A stretch of 64,000 nucleotides of DNA from Daphnia pulex (lineage: Eukaryota > Arthropoda > Branchiopoda > Diplostraca > Daphniidae). The translations under genes were made by a program, and so were the position numbers. The stretch spans positions 5,518,001-5,582,000 of the forward strand of contig NC_060027.1 in NCBI RefSeq assembly GCF_021134715.1, given 5' to 3'. The notes beneath the pieces are model-generated. The model did not search any database, had not been told where the DNA came from, and saw nothing but the letters and a program-made list of their open reading frames with translations. Positions 11,901 to 24,573 of the stretch are shown piece by piece (positions within the stretch are counted from its first letter, which is position 1; every line of letters starts with the position of its first letter).

Positions 11901-13559
11901 ACCAATCGCAAATTTCACGATGGTACCCCGAGATCTCTCCGTCCAGTAAATGCTTTCCGTGAAAGGATCGACGTCCAACCCTTCGACCACATCGGCATTT
12001 TCGAAGAGAACCACTTCGCGACGAGTGTTCAAATCCATCGAGTAAATGACTCCGTCCACAGTGTCGCTGTAGATGATGGAATTATCCGAAGGGTTGAATA
12101 CCAAGGCGCCAACGTTTTTCAAGTGGAGATTCTTAGACAGATGGACGATTGAATTTGTCTCGTTCTGGTTGTTGTTGTACAAGCGATAAATGTCGGTTTT
12201 AGTAGCGACGATGATGGAAGTATCATCGACAGTAGTGAAATCGCAAGTGCGGTTGTCGCTATTCAACGTCATCGCAGCCGGACAAGCGCAATGAAATCCT
12301 TCCACAGAAGGTGAGAGGAGACAAAGATGGCTGCAACTCGCGTTCTGGCAAGGATTTTGAGTAAATCTTTGCTTCGAAGGATGATGGACTTGAATACTAG
12401 TGAGAATCAATGTGTCATCCCGGATCATCACCTAGAGTAATAAAGACATTTTTACTGTAAAATAATAGCTCAACAAATTGAAAGACCAACTTACTTTAAA
12501 TTGCCCTCCGGTGTTCTTGTCCACGGAAATAATCTCATGTTCGGTTGGGTCGCACCAGAAGACCAGATTGCGGAACAGAGCCAGAGCGAAAGGATTGACT
12601 TCCTTCTGAAGAACCTTGCGGTCGGATCCGTCGATGTGTGAGCTTTCGATGCGATTCAGCTGGACATCGCCCCAGAATATGCGCCCGGTCGCTTCGTCCA
12701 CAGCTAATCCACTAGGCTGGGCCACATCGGTGGTGATTATGTGTGTCCGTTTTGATCCGTCCATGCCAGCCGAGGCAATGTGTGGATGGGAACCCCAGTC
12801 GGACCAGAAGAGCAGACGTTTTTCAGGATAGACGGCCAGAGCGCGAGGTTTGTCCAGTTGACCGCAGACGACAACGCAGATTGTGCCTTGGAGATCGCAG
12901 GCGACAATAGTTTTCCGACCGGAATCGACGAAGTATAGGTGTCTTCCGGGCCCATCAACCATCAAGTCTCCAACCTCTTCTACGCCAACGGAAATGACTT
13001 TTTGATTTCTTGATCCATCCAAACTGGATTTGTAAATTCCCGATTTGCCATCGCTCTTTTCACTCCAGTAAAGAGACTGTTCTTTGTAATCAACCGAGAC
13101 GCCGTGGGCTTGGCTAAGGTCTGACTGAATGAATTTATATTCTTCAGAATCGATCGGCATCGATCGAATATCACTGTCAGTTGTGATCAGCAGAAGAGGT
13201 TCTGAAACAAGAAAACGACAAGAAAATTCCACGTGTTTTACTTACATTCGTCGATATATTTTCATCACGAAAATGTTTACACTACTTAATGAATAATTTT
13301 AAAAATTAGAAAGAAAACTTACTGCATTCGTCTTCGTCAAATCCATCTTCACAATCCTTGACATCGTCGCAGCGCTGTTGGGGTTCGAAACAACCCTCCC
13401 CATTTCCGCATTGAATCTGATTATCCATACATCCTTTAGGCAACACCGAATATCAATTCATTACCAATTTCAAATAAATTACAACAACGATTGCATACCT
13501 CTTGCCGTGAAGCTCGAAAGATGGGCGAACAAAATGAGACAAAAATAGGCAATCTCCAT
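8999..13559 (-). CDS. LDL-receptor-like protein with C-terminal RAP-like domain
   Basis: Eight coding exons: 13559-13499, 13433-13323, 13201-12495, 12431-11374, 11310-11177, 11086-9473, 9400-9280 and 9206-8999. All have GT/AG borders and agree in phase, giving 1337 aa. Order: signal peptide (MEIAYFCLILFAHLSSFTA), LDLR class A (aa 21-58), YWTD propeller (59-293), EGF (318-356), propeller (357-640), LDLR-A (655-690), EGF and calcium-type EGF (691-768, DIDEC), propeller (770-1030), EGF (1036-1060), LDLR-A (1075-1113). This is a lipoprotein-receptor/LRP ectodomain, normally on the cell surface. The last 200 residues are not LRP-like. There is no membrane helix or NPxY tail. Instead a segment resembling FAST_2 (about 1195-1228) precedes a RAP-like end (LQKMGFHLQVVNLASWNKL) typical of mitochondrial FASTKD proteins. 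Two introns (11176-11087, 9472-9401) are multiples of three and read through. Confidence 0.8.
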
Positions 13560-14640
13560 TTAATGTGGAGATTTCCTACTTTGATTATTTGGTATAAAAC
13601 TCTTCAACTAAAAACTTTTAAATTTAGTAGCTTCCCTACGTATTATAAAGGACTAAAGATACACTTAGTCTGAAAATGTGCTTTTCTAACTAGACTTATC
13701 GACAAACGCTACGAAACGGAAAGAGAAAATGATATTGGTTCAGACTTCAGACTGACACCGTTCCAGACACGTTTCTGAGGTTATTCACCTTTGCCTCACT
13801 TACTACAACTGATCTCGTTCATTCGCATTCTTACCTTACCCCCTTGTTACCTAACCCTTCCCTCTACCGCTCAAATGTCCTTTAAAAATAAATTGTGCCT
13901 TTAGCAAGGCGGGCTGGAAATAAAGAAAGGGTTATTGACATCACTTGGCTATGTTTTACTGACCTCTGAGCTAGCTATTTGCAAGTAACGATCTTTTATA
14001 GGCAGGGAAAATGGGAAAGAGCTAAACGTTATGTCACACGGCAATACTAAAACGAAAAAATCCTGCTTTACATTTTAATCAAATGGTGGAGTAGGAAATA
14101 CAAAATACTTTTGTGATTTTATTTCTTATATTGTGCAATTCAGGGTAAAAGAGTTTAATCAAAAATTGAACGGAGATACCTAATAAAAATGGCGAGAAAT
14201 ACATTCCAAAACGCTTTGTTACCTCTCCTTTCCACCTCTTTGAAATCAAAGTTTCCAACACTTTGGGGGCGGTATTACAAATTTTGTATATCCAAATGAC
14301 CAAAAAGAATTCAGCGCCAACAATAGCTAGCATTCTGTTGAGGAATAAAAATTAGGGATCGGTAATGGATATAGTGAACACAGAGTCACAGACTGACAAA
14401 ATAAATTTGAAGATTCTCTTTTTGAGTGTTATACATGTTCGCCTTTTTTTAAGTTAATACATGAGAAAATCAACCGCGGGGTGCGAAGCGATCGGAAGCG
14501 ATCAATTTGTCTCCGGAGGCGCCATCTGATCCAATATTTCGTCACAAAAGGACGATGGGATCCTTTATAAAGATATCGCGTGATCGTCAATCGAAGTCCT
14601 CCCTCCCCCCCCCCACCCTCCCCAGCTCTCACAACTGACA
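13560..14640. other. upstream flank of the LDLR-like gene
   Basis: The presumed promoter side of the minus-strand LDLR-like gene. I see no clear TATA box and no other gene. The stretch near 14600 is C-rich. Confidence 0.4.
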
Positions 14641-14658
14641 TCGCACCCATGCATCCCA

Positions 14659-14745
14659 TATATAAACATATGAGTGTTCAGCGCCACTTTATGTTTGTCC
14701 ACAGCCTTCGTCAGAACGCGTCCGACATCATCCTCACTTGATTGG
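14659..14745 (+). promoter_or_regulatory. TATA promoter and non-coding first exon
   Basis: TATATAAA at 14659-14666 is followed about 12-20 bases later by a TCAG initiator-like site (14678) and then by a short non-coding exon ending at 14745 in a strong donor (GG, then GTAAGT). The natural partner is the peptide ORF at 15501. Confidence 0.45.
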
Positions 14746-15500
14746 GTAAGTCGCTCTATCTTGTCTCTATATTTTGAATACTATTTATTTTTAAATTTTG
14801 CGAAAAAATATCCCATTTTGCGCCATTAGTTAAAAAAAATATTGAACGCCGATCGTTAAATCGGCAAATTAATAATCTTAATGAATCCGTCTTATTTCAG
14901 ATTAGTAAATAAATAACAGATCAGTCTGATTTGCAAGTATTTTATTTTGCTATAGCATAACGGTACCCAGTACTTGTTTCTAGAAAAACAATAAGGAATA
15001 ATTGCAGTCGAATCTGATGAACCACCAATTTATCACCCACAAATTGGGCGACAAGTTGTAGCGCAGAATAAACCGTCTAAAGGATGCGCAGCCTAATGAC
15101 AATTTTGAGTTAAATTCATTAAATGTCATGGAAAAACAACAACGATCGGTTTTTAAAAAAAAGGCGTCTTCAGTACAATCCTTCTTTAAATTATATATTT
15201 CGCTTAAAAACTTGAAATCGCTATGGGAAAATTAGATATATAAAAGAATGAATATGAATTTATTGCGTTCAATTCGTCTTTCAAGTATTAGACCTGAATT
15301 ATTATGCACAAACAAGGAGACGCATGGGCCCGAAGCGTAAATGGACAAAGGTTAATGATTAGGTTAGCCAACACATCAAAATACCGGGCAAACAAAGACA
15401 GGTGAGACTATTCTCATGAACTCGACTTGGGTTTCTATAACGACTCGACCGAGTAAGTCAGTCTATCTGACTTCTTCTTTTATTTTTTGTTCGGAGCCTT

Positions 15501-15662
15501 ATGGCCCTTATCTCTCTCACCCTTGGAGTCTTGCTGAACGTTGCTGCCACCATCGGGGCGTCAGAAAGCTCTGAACACTCGGTGGTTTCCCAGACGGTGT
15601 TGACTCTGGCAATCCAGCGGATGCCTTTGCAGCGCGAGCTTTACTCATCGGATAATATATAG
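15501..15662 (+). CDS. possible small secreted peptide, 53 aa
   Basis: An ATG at 15501 opens 53 codons ending in TAG at 15660-15662. The first 20 residues (MALISLTLGVLLNVAATIGA) have the hydrophobic core and small-residue end of a signal peptide. The rest (SESSEHSVVSQTVLTLAIQR, then 13 residues) has no cysteine and no family I know. A pyrimidine-rich acceptor (TTTTTTGTTCGGAG) ends at 15496, right before the start. The TATA promoter and donor at 14659-14745 lie 0.75 kb upstream, so a two-exon gene with a 5' UTR intron is plausible. It may be a chance ORF or a first coding exon. Confidence 0.35.
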   Translation: MALISLTLGVLLNVAATIGASESSEHSVVSQTVLTLAIQRMPLQRELYSSDNI

Positions 15663-16780
15663 TTCGTCACGACTCTTTTTCCACGATATGTTTTCGTTAT
15701 AGACGCGAGGTTTCTTCTTTAATTATGCTGTAATTCCCCACCAAAATAATAATAAAAAAAGGTCGTCTTTTGTAGCCTATTAGGGTGTATACGGAGCACG
15801 ATTAATGATGGGCGGATTGACTGCTGGCGTGTTAAATAAATAATAGAGCAGATTCACCGTCGTCTTTTCTGTACAGCACACACTGTGTGCGCTGATGAGC
15901 TTGAGAACAGACCACATGTCGATCTGAATACCGTCCCTATTACATATAGGAAACGGTCAATAGAAGACTATGTTTTCATGTGGGCCCCATCATACGCAGC
16001 AAGAAACAACACGAGAAGCCATGAGCGAGCGTGAGGATTCGTACAGGATTTTTTTGCTGAGAGCAACTTGATTTTTCTACTTGTTTTCGTTGAAACTTTG
16101 GATGAGACTCACATCAATTTATGATCGTCACTGTATTGACATCTGCTTGGGGTTCCACAAATACATTCAATTTATCAGTCTACCCGGCCGATATGAAAAA
16201 AAAAATCGTCAATTAAGTTCACACTTGTGGTTCGAAAATCTATTGAAGAGAAGACGGCTGAGAAGAAGCAGTTACGGCTGCTGTATAAAGGAAATATTAT
16301 TTTAAAAAATTTTTATGAGAAACATGGAGACTATATTGAAGTAGTATAGCTGTTGGGAGGGTTAGATGGGTGAAAGCTATTGAGTCGCAACTCCAAAGGT
16401 TGAAAAGAGCGAAAAGGGGTGAACAGGACTGCGGCTGACAGACCCTCTTTTGTCAAGTAGTGAACCGTCAGTACATCAAGCCAAGCGCGTCACAATAAAC
16501 AACTAAAAGGTCATCTAACATGGGCTGCAATATGTGTGTATATATTTCCTTGTCTATTTAGTACACACAAAGCGGATGCGGCTGGCGGCTTATCTAAAAA
16601 AAGAAAGTACTATATTGAATATGTCGATAATCTTTTGATATTGATCACTAATGAATGTTGACACTGTTACGCTGATGCTCTTACGAAACCGCCGTGCTCT
16701 TTGATGATTTTTAAGAATTTAAACTGATCCCAAAAGAGTTTTCTGTTATTAGTATTAAGTATCAAATCGAAACATCAGTG
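15663..16780. other. intergenic, nothing recognised
   Basis: AT-rich spacer. The ORF at 16081-16305 has no family signature. Confidence 0.5.
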
Positions 16781-17160
16781 TTATATTCCCGTACGAAACG
16801 GCAAGCTGATTTTTAGCTTAATTACAGCTATCCATTTAGGGGGGTAAAGCTAGCTGCTTCTAGGGTAAAATTTTTAAAAAACAGCATGGAATTTCAGGGT
16901 TAGATTAAACTTAACATTAGCAGGGGAAAAAAGCTGGCCGTTTAGCAGCTATAGGACAGCTATGATTTATTAGCCTACTAAATACAAGCAAACCTTAAGC
17001 TAGTATATTCTTCCTATTTTATACTTAGAATTACCTAGTATATTCTTCCTATTGCATACCTAGAATTAGTCACATACAAAAATGAGTTCAAATTTCTTTG
17101 TATTTGACGACGAGATTAAAATGCAAAGACTAGGTTATACAGCATGACACAAATGGAGTT

Positions 17161-17345
17161 TAACAGCAAACATATTGCTAAGTTGACGAGGGAAACAAAA
17201 GGCGCATAACTGGCAGTTTGTAGAGGGATGTAACAGCAAACATATTGCTAAGTTGGAGGGAAACAATAAGGCACATAACTGGCAGCTTGTAGAGGGGTGT
17301 AACAGCAAACATATTGCTAAGTTGATGAGGGAAACAATAAGGCAG
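17161..17345. repeat. 69-70-bp tandem repeat, 2.6 copies
   Basis: Units start at 17161, 17231 and 17300, each with TAACAGCAAACATATTGCTA. Most of the array is read as protein on the minus strand by the last exon of the unknown gene. Confidence 0.85.
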
Positions 17346-18399
17346 TAAGGAATAAAGGCAATAAGGAGTTCGGAAAGATGATGGCGTGTTACACCGAGAT
17401 ACTGGAGGAGTCAGAATAACTTCATTGCGATGAACGGCCGAGTGAACGGCACCATTACTTGAGGCACTGCCACCAATACAGCGATCCTGTACATATAAAC
17501 AAATCTTTACTCATGCATGCCAGTGATTATAAACACAGATTTAATAATTACTACATCAGTCCGGGGGATTTTGTTGCGGGTACGAGGAGATGGAGCCAGC
17601 CAATCTACTTCTTCATTACCAGAGTCTGATTCTTCGCTTTCAGATGATGGTAGAGCACTAACACCCAAATCACTGACTTCATCAGCTGTTGGTTTGATTG
17701 CTTGATGGATTGGTTGATCTTTGCTTCTTGATGGATTTCTTTTCGTTGTTTTTCTCTTGTTGTTATCTATGGGTTCTATGAATAAAAGATTAAGTATAGC
17801 AAACACTTTGCGAAAAAAGAAATATTAAGAGAAACCTGAATTTGAAGTATCCCCAACTGTTGGAGGCAAAGACTTCTTGGCATATGAAACAGAAGCAACA
17901 GGTTTGGGGGCCACTTGGGATTTTGGAGTTGAGTGCAAGATTTTGGTGGAGCGTGCAGATTTTGGTTTAGATTTCATCATTGCATCACGAGTTATTTCTA
18001 ACACCTCCATGTCTTCTGTTAAAATGAAAAAATATTGGTTAGAAAGAGTATGCGATATAACATCAAGTTCAACATTACAACCACCTGAGAATGTAATTAC
18101 ATGCCCAGCTCTCAGTTCCAATTGGATCGATGGGTCTTCACCTGAAACACTGTGCTTGGGGAAGCTAAACAAACATGATTTAATACAACTATACGACATT
18201 TAGTTTAAATGTACCATTACTTTAAAGCAACATCAGTCTTCCCAGAAATGAACTCTTTGAGCATGCGAATCTTGTCTTCAAGGTTTGGAAGCGACACGAA
18301 TGTTTTGGGAAAGACTATGGAATCCATAGTCCCAATACCTAGCTCTGTTTTACCTTTTTTAAAGCAGCAAACGAGAACGTGAATTGTGGGGTTTCCCAT
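17178..18399 (-). CDS. unknown four-exon gene with C-terminal repeats
   Basis: I do not recognise this protein. Exons: 18399-18221, 18164-17836, 17775-17555 and 17486-17178. All have GT/AG borders and consistent phase, giving 345 aa. The start is MGNPTIHVLVCCFKKGKTEL. The middle has a predicted beta-rich stretch (LELRAGHVITFSGGCNVELD) and then a basic Ser/Pro/Lys-rich linker. The third exon has an acidic Ser/Glu run (SSESEESDSGNEEVDW). In the last exon a DNA tandem repeat of 69-70 bases (17161-17345) is read in frame and gives repeated QLSNMFAVT(P/S)LYKLPVM segments. It lies between the AGCT-rich inverted termini at 16788 and 19269, so it may be transposon-encoded. The last exon depends on the donor at 17554 being used; otherwise the third exon reads on to a stop at 17507. 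Confidence 0.45.
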
Positions 18400-20044
18400 T
18401 TTTCCAATATTGTTAGGAAAACGATTCCTGATAAGTCAAAACTATAAACTACTTCACACGTCGAAAAAGAAAACGCGTCATGGAGACGAAAGTGAACTAG
18501 AATAATGGCAGCTGGAAATGCCTGAGCGCCAAAAATTGAAAGCGTTGCCAGATTGTGTTTTCGATTATTTTTTAAAAACCAGCAATAAATGGAGTAAAAA
18601 TGAAATTACCGTAAAAAATTGCAAATTAAAAGAAAACAATGAGAATTTTCATTTGGAGATTTTAAATTTACTGTATTCAATCTGTTTCAATTGAATTGGG
18701 TAGGGCCTGGGTAGGGCAGTTACACTTGGATTTTTCCCACGAAAATGACAACCAAACTAAAGTAAAATTAACAGCAGCAGCCAGTGCTTACCACTCCAAA
18801 ATTTTGCTTTAATTAGCCTCCAACGTTGTAAGTTAGCTGGTGGCCATCAATTATGGCCAAATTTTCTATACCCATAAAAATGTATGTTTATTTAAACAGA
18901 GGGCTCTGACTAAAAATTTTATTCGGTACCCTACGACTAGCTAAAAATAGCTTTATGCACAAAGGCTGGTCGCTACTAGCTACCCTTAGCTAAAACTTAC
19001 TGCTGCGCAAATTAGATTAATTTTATAAGTCGAACAACTAGCTCGAAATAGCTTAACGTACATAGGCTGGTCGTTACTACCTACACATGGTTAAATTACT
19101 GCTGAACGCAAGCAGTCTAGTATCAACAGGTTTAAGCTAGCTGGTAGAAACGAGGCTGCTCCCGTTCAGCTGTAATGTAACTTAAAGAAAGATAGTTATG
19201 ACCAACCTACGTACGTAAAGCTATTTTTTAGCTAGTCGTTCAGAGACCCAGCTAAACAAATCGTACGGGTTTTGATACATTGCACTACTTTTCCACACAA
19301 ATTTAAATTGTGTATTCGTAAGGGATTATTACGTTACACGAGACTGATAAGGGTCGAGTCAAATTCACATATCGGAACCTTCATGTGATAATATGTAGGC
19401 TGTGTCTGCCTTTTGATCTTTGAAAATATTTGTATGTTTGTATCTAGTAGGTTTGTGAAAAAAAGTCATGTGCCTAGCCATCAGGCTGTCACTGATCATC
19501 GTTTGTAATTTTAAGAAAGTACCGCAAACTAGTTTTTGCATAAGATTACGGAATGAAGGAGGCGGAAGAGCGGAATTGCAGAGAAGGAAACTACTACGCA
19601 AAATAATTTGTTTTAGATAAACATGCTGCATTTTATTTTTTTAAAGAGTATTACAAAATAAGAGAAATGGGAATCTAACGATGTGGTAGCTGTAAAGCAA
19701 ACATGTGCGAGCCACTCGGCCAGTTATTCATTAAACATTCACGGCGCCCTGTTCGACTCTTCCCCACTAGCTGTTCAATTGTTTGTCGTCGACCCCACGG
19801 ACGGAGGCGTTTTCCTTTTACCGATCACACGCACCTTGATAATTAATTGTATGACCACAATGTCAGTATACTTGTCAAGAATTTTCAAAGTGCGAAGTAG
19901 TTGAGATGACACGTTATAACATTAACAAACTGTAGAACTCACTGAACTTTCATTTTTGCCGTTATATTACATTTGTGTTCTTCAATCTCTTATATTTATC
20001 TTATTTCAACTATTTTGGAAGTTCTTTTGATTATAATTCAGAAA

Positions 20045-23000
20045 ATGGATCGCGTGATGGGCTCTCGTAATAAGCTGGAAGCTCTCTGTCTTGTGTGTGG
20101 GGATAAAGCATCCGGACGACACTACGGCGTCTCTAGCTGTGATGGATGTCGAGGCTTCTTCAAGAGAAGCATTCGCAGGTGATTTACACAAAATTTCTAA
20201 TAATCCATAACATTAAACATTTTCAAACATAAACTGGGTACAGTGAAATTCCATGAACAAACCAATCAGTCTAAGCAGAGTGAAACCTGGGTGATTCTAG
20301 TGTGAAAACCTGAGTGGTAGTAATGGCTAAGTTTGAAAGGAGAAAGCATTTTTACATTTTTAATTTTTAAATTAATTTTCCAAGTCCTATTTCAAAAGCG
20401 ACCGAAGGAAAGGCTTCCGCGTTCGTTTTATTAAAATTCAATCCCGTTTCTAGATATACATTTAATCCGTGTTGAGAATATTTCAGATGTTCACGATTAA
20501 ATAAACATATTTTTGTTCTTAGAAATTTGGACTACATGTGCAAAGAATCGAACCAGTGCATCGTGGATGTCAGCCGTCGTAATCAATGTCAAGCGTGCCG
20601 GTTTCGTCGCTGCCTAGAAGTCAAAATGAAACGAGACGGTAAAAATGATTTTCTTTCTAATTCACACTTTTCTTAAATGTAATAGTAGATTTCTGCTTTG
20701 CGAGTAACGGTTTATGCAATCGGGCTTATTAATTATAGCCAGTAATGCATTTTAGATCAACTGAAATGAAGAGTTCAGTGAAAATTGGTAAAGAATGGGA
20801 AGAAGGAGGAGGAGCTACGGAAAGTGCACCAATCATGTGAGATTCGCACGTTCGGGAATAATAAACAGTTCTTGGCGTCTAGTAGACTAGGGGCGCGCAG
20901 GAGAACCCTGTCCTGGCGCACCACACCCCATAGATCCCTTCATGTGTGCAAGGCATTTCATTGGCTGTCCCCCCCTGAATCACGTGACTTCCAATTGCGT
21001 CGGTGCTATGCGCTATATAAGTGCTGCTAGTAGAGATTCAGACTTTTCGCTGATTTAAAAATAACCTCAATTAATTGGAAAGACATTGCACAACACGTCA
21101 ATTAGTGCTTGCGCTTGATTCTTAGGTATTCAAATTTATGAAAACCCCATAACGGTAAGAAAATGTCTGCAAATATCATCCCATCGCATTGTTGGAACAA
21201 AAGTCTTTTACTTCATGAAATTCATAGCATGAATTTTTACATTAAAATAAAAATCAGACTAGGCTAAGATATTCCCGCTATATTCTTTAAACCGGGATTA
21301 ACAGCCTACAAAAACGGATGGATTGATATTATTTGATTGTTTGTGTAGCAGTACTAGATCATATAGCAATATTAAAAAAGAGTATTTTCCTAGCACGATC
21401 GTTTCAGCATCCATGCTAAATCAATAACACTTTTTTTTATTGGTGGTCGGCTTTGTGAGCAAATATTAGTGGAGTGAAATATTAAGGGAAGTGCCAAAAC
21501 CACAAGGGGGGGGGGGGGGAATGGGGGAATGGGGTTGATGCTTGTGACAATATTGGAAGTAGGTGACGCCATTAACGGATCCCATGTAAGTGATCCCTTA
21601 AGAGTTAGAAAGGTTTTTCTTTTTTTTGTCAAGAGCTTTGGCGTCACCTGTCAGTTTACACGGATGTGAAGGGGCTCCCGTCACAACCAACTGATATGAA
21701 GACCAAATGCTCATCTAATATAACTTTCCATCTTTGATTCTTTTCGTTCAATAAAAAAAAAACTAGCCGTCCAACACGAACGCGCTCCTCGCGGCGCTCT
21801 CAAAAGATCCTACCAGCCGGAGCTCGACCCGACCGTGCAGACAAACGCGACTCCGCTATTGCCGTTAAGTCATCATCAACCACCTCTAACGTCCCTGAGT
21901 GCCGGCTACTCATTCTACTCGGGGAATTTCCCGTTTAACTGGCGGCCAACCATCGGCTTGCATCACGTCCCAAGGCATTTCCCATTGAACATTTTCGTTC
22001 CTCCTCCACCGCTTCCGGCCTCGGACAATAATCTGACTCCATCCATCCCTCTTCTCAATCTCGTCAAAGAAGATGAAGTGAGCAGTTCGGCGGCCGAAGA
22101 TTTACCAACAACATTCAAAAGACGCGATTCAGGTATAAATGTTGTACGTTTTAGATGCTATATAACTCATAAAATATCATTAAAATTAGCAGGGGTCAGC
22201 TACAAGTCACCGACTGTCACTAGTACATCTCCCGTTGCCATGCCGACCGATCCTGTTAGTCAGTTGAACGCCTCTCATCATTGTTTGTCAGGCATTAGAG
22301 ACACCAGCAACGACGTCAATGAAGCAGCTGCTCGTTTACTCTTCTTAACAGTTCGATGGGCGAAATCTATACCATCTTTTTCTCATGTAAAATTCGGGTT
22401 TATATGAAATAGTATTTTTACGTAATCCGTTTTTAAAATGTCTTATTTATTTTTTTTTTAAATTACCCATTAGCTCTTCTATCGGGACCAAAGTCTCCTT
22501 CTGGAGGAAGCCTGGTGCGAGCTCTTTGTTTTAACCGTAGCCCAATGGGGCCTCAGTCTTGACGAAGGTAACAAGAACGATACAATTCTAAAATCAAAAT
22601 TAATAGTAACAGATTGTTCAAAGTTATAAAGCAATCAAACCGGTTAAATCTTGTAAGATTTTTACGAAAGATGAAACCACAATTATTAACTCATTTCAAC
22701 TATTTAAACGCATTGCTTGCGTGCATTGCATAAAAGCCACAGTTGTTTGTTCGTCTTTTTATGTATTGGCTTTGTCTCAGTTTTTCTTGCTCATTACGCA
22801 TTCATTTTTTGATGACGCATAAAAATGCCGTTATAACGGTATACTGCCAATTTTAGTATTTGACACTCGCATTAATAAGGAATTTGACATGACTCTATTA
22901 CTTGACAGTTAACACTATGAGAAACTGCCCAGAGTTGACGAGCGAACGCCACGAGCTGCTGCTGGAAGGTCTGCGACATTTGCACCAAGTGGTCGCACGC

Positions 23001-23435
23001 ATTCACCTCTTACGGCTGGATCACACCGACTTCGCTTGTCTGAAAGCCTTGGTTCTTTTCAAACCCGGTACGCTTATAGGATAAATTATACCTATCTAAT
23101 TAATTAAGCATATTAACTATAGTTTCTGTTTGGAACTTCTTGTAGAAACTCTGGGACTGCGCGACGGTCTGGCCATCGAGATTTTGCAAGACCAAACGCA
23201 GATGATGTTGCACGAGTACTGTTCGTCCTCGTCATCCCCTCAACAACAGTCGCACGACATGTCGCACAGCATGGTGCGGAGTCATCGTCCGTCCCTTGCT
23301 GGCCGTTTCGGCAAGTTGTTGCTAGTTCTGCCGGCCCTGAAGGCCGTCCAGAGCGCTAACGTTGTCGATCTCTTTTTCCGCAAGCTAATCGGCGATACGC
23401 CCATTTCGAGACTCTTGGCAGACTGCACCCTGTAA
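20045..23435 (+). CDS. NR2E6: NR2E-type nuclear receptor
   Basis: Seven coding exons: 20045-20178, 20523-20638, 21767-22132, 22193-22386, 22474-22567, 22909-23067 and 23146-23435. All phases agree, giving 450 aa. The two zinc fingers (aa 14-80) begin [20 protein letters not shown], and the P-box is CDGCRG. The DNA-binding domain ends in the AVQHERAPR extension shared by the tailless/PNR/HR83 group. The second finger ([16 protein letters not shown]) and the CDGCRG P-box fit NR2E6/HR83 best, from memory. A Pro-rich hinge follows, then the ligand-binding domain (about 255-450) with the signature region [15 protein letters not shown]. The C-terminus is [10 protein letters not shown], without a classical acidic AF-2, as in many NR2E repressors. 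An acceptor just before the ATG (TTCAG ending 20041) implies a 5' UTR intron. The 60-base intron 22133-22192 reads through in frame. NR2E is firm; the exact member is not. Confidence 0.88.
20959..21125 (+). promoter_or_regulatory. promoter-like cluster inside nuclear-receptor intron
   Basis: Within the intron after the zinc-finger exons lie an inverted CCAAT (ATTGG, about 20960), an E-box CACGTG (20981-20986), a CCAAT (20991), a TATATAAG (21014-21021) and an initiator-like TTCAGA about 20 bases on. A donor (AG, then GTATTC) follows after 21125, so a short alternative first exon is possible. Confidence 0.4.
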
Positions 23436-24342
23436 GCGCCGTTTCCAAATTCTAATCGAAGATAATATCTCTTTAGCTTACGAATGCAACTTTTAAATTA
23501 AATACCACCGCAAAACCACTTTCAATATTACATTTCTAATTAAGAAATGATTAATATTTTGAATTTTCCCGGCATTCCAGCCAGCACCTTACAACGGGAA
23601 AAAGACAAATCAGTCCTAAGATATTTCTAGTCATTTAGCCAAAAAGTCAAAATTGGCAAGTGTAAATTTTTAATTTTCTTTCTGTCAACTAAGCAAAAGT
23701 TTCGTTGTTATTGTAGTCGTGTTTAATTCTCGGCGTTAATTTTTTTTTACCTTCTTACCAGTCAGATTCAATGGGAAGGTTTCATGTACTAAAATACACT
23801 CAAATGTCGACTCGTTAGAAAAGATTTCAGTATTAAACTGCAAACTATTCCAATGTCATTAACTGGCGATGATTTTGAATCGATCAGAGTTGTCTGATGA
23901 GTGAAACGAAAGTAAGCCGTGTTTTTATTAGAATAATTTAATCTCATGGTAGATAGGAGAATGACAACGCACACACACATAGACCACACGAATCATCAAA
24001 CTGATGGAGGAGAGAAGATGCACACAAAAAAAAATGACGTCATATTTGTAATAATTTTTTCTTTCTTATCTTCCGTCTGGTAGAAGAGGAATTGGCGTTA
24101 AGATAATTCTTGTTTCTTTCTTCTTCTTCTTCTTTTCTTTTTCTTTCAACATCTTTTGATGACCATCAAAGGACGTCTATTGAAGAAATCATTCGGGGAG
24201 GGGCGAGGGGCGGGACCGGGAGGGGCGCGTGTAGCGATATAAAAGGGCTTATATGTAGTGTCTTCATATTTTGTAAATATATAACACGCTAGCGGGAGGC
24301 CACCCATAGGGGGCACACGCGACACACACGCACCACACGCGG

Positions 24343-24376
<34 letters not shown>

Positions 24377-24560
24377 AGAAAAGAGAAAAAAATCATTTCC
24401 AACACACGTCACCAGCACAACAACAAAAAAAGTGTCTTGTAACAAAAAAAGACGCCACTCACGCCGAGCGGGAGGGGATGTAGAGCACCTGGAACGTCAC
24501 GCAAAACAACAAGTCTCCCGACGATGAATCGACAACGGCGGAGACGGATGTTTTGTCATT
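23436..24560. other. 3' flank of nuclear receptor; intergenic
   Basis: AT-rich 3' flank on the plus strand, then low-complexity DNA with a (GA)n run at about 24342-24373. The nuclear receptor and Imp are tail to tail here. No gene is seen. Confidence 0.5.
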
Positions 24561-24573
24561 TCCATAATATTTT

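Larger units (their letters stand above)
16788..19269. mobile_element. possible DNA transposon carrying the unknown four-exon gene
   Basis: CCCGTACGA begins at 16788 and its reverse complement ends at 19269. Inside both ends the sequence is dense in TAGCTA/AGCTG motifs (16800-16960 and 18790-19260), and a roughly 115-base unit is duplicated at about 18945-19130. The only gene between the termini is the one at 17178-18399. The terminal match is short and I found no target duplication. Confidence 0.3.

Noticed and set aside
24146-24445. 99-aa minus ORF with Ser/Leu repeats
   Set aside because: A product of the (GA)n tract; no other evidence.
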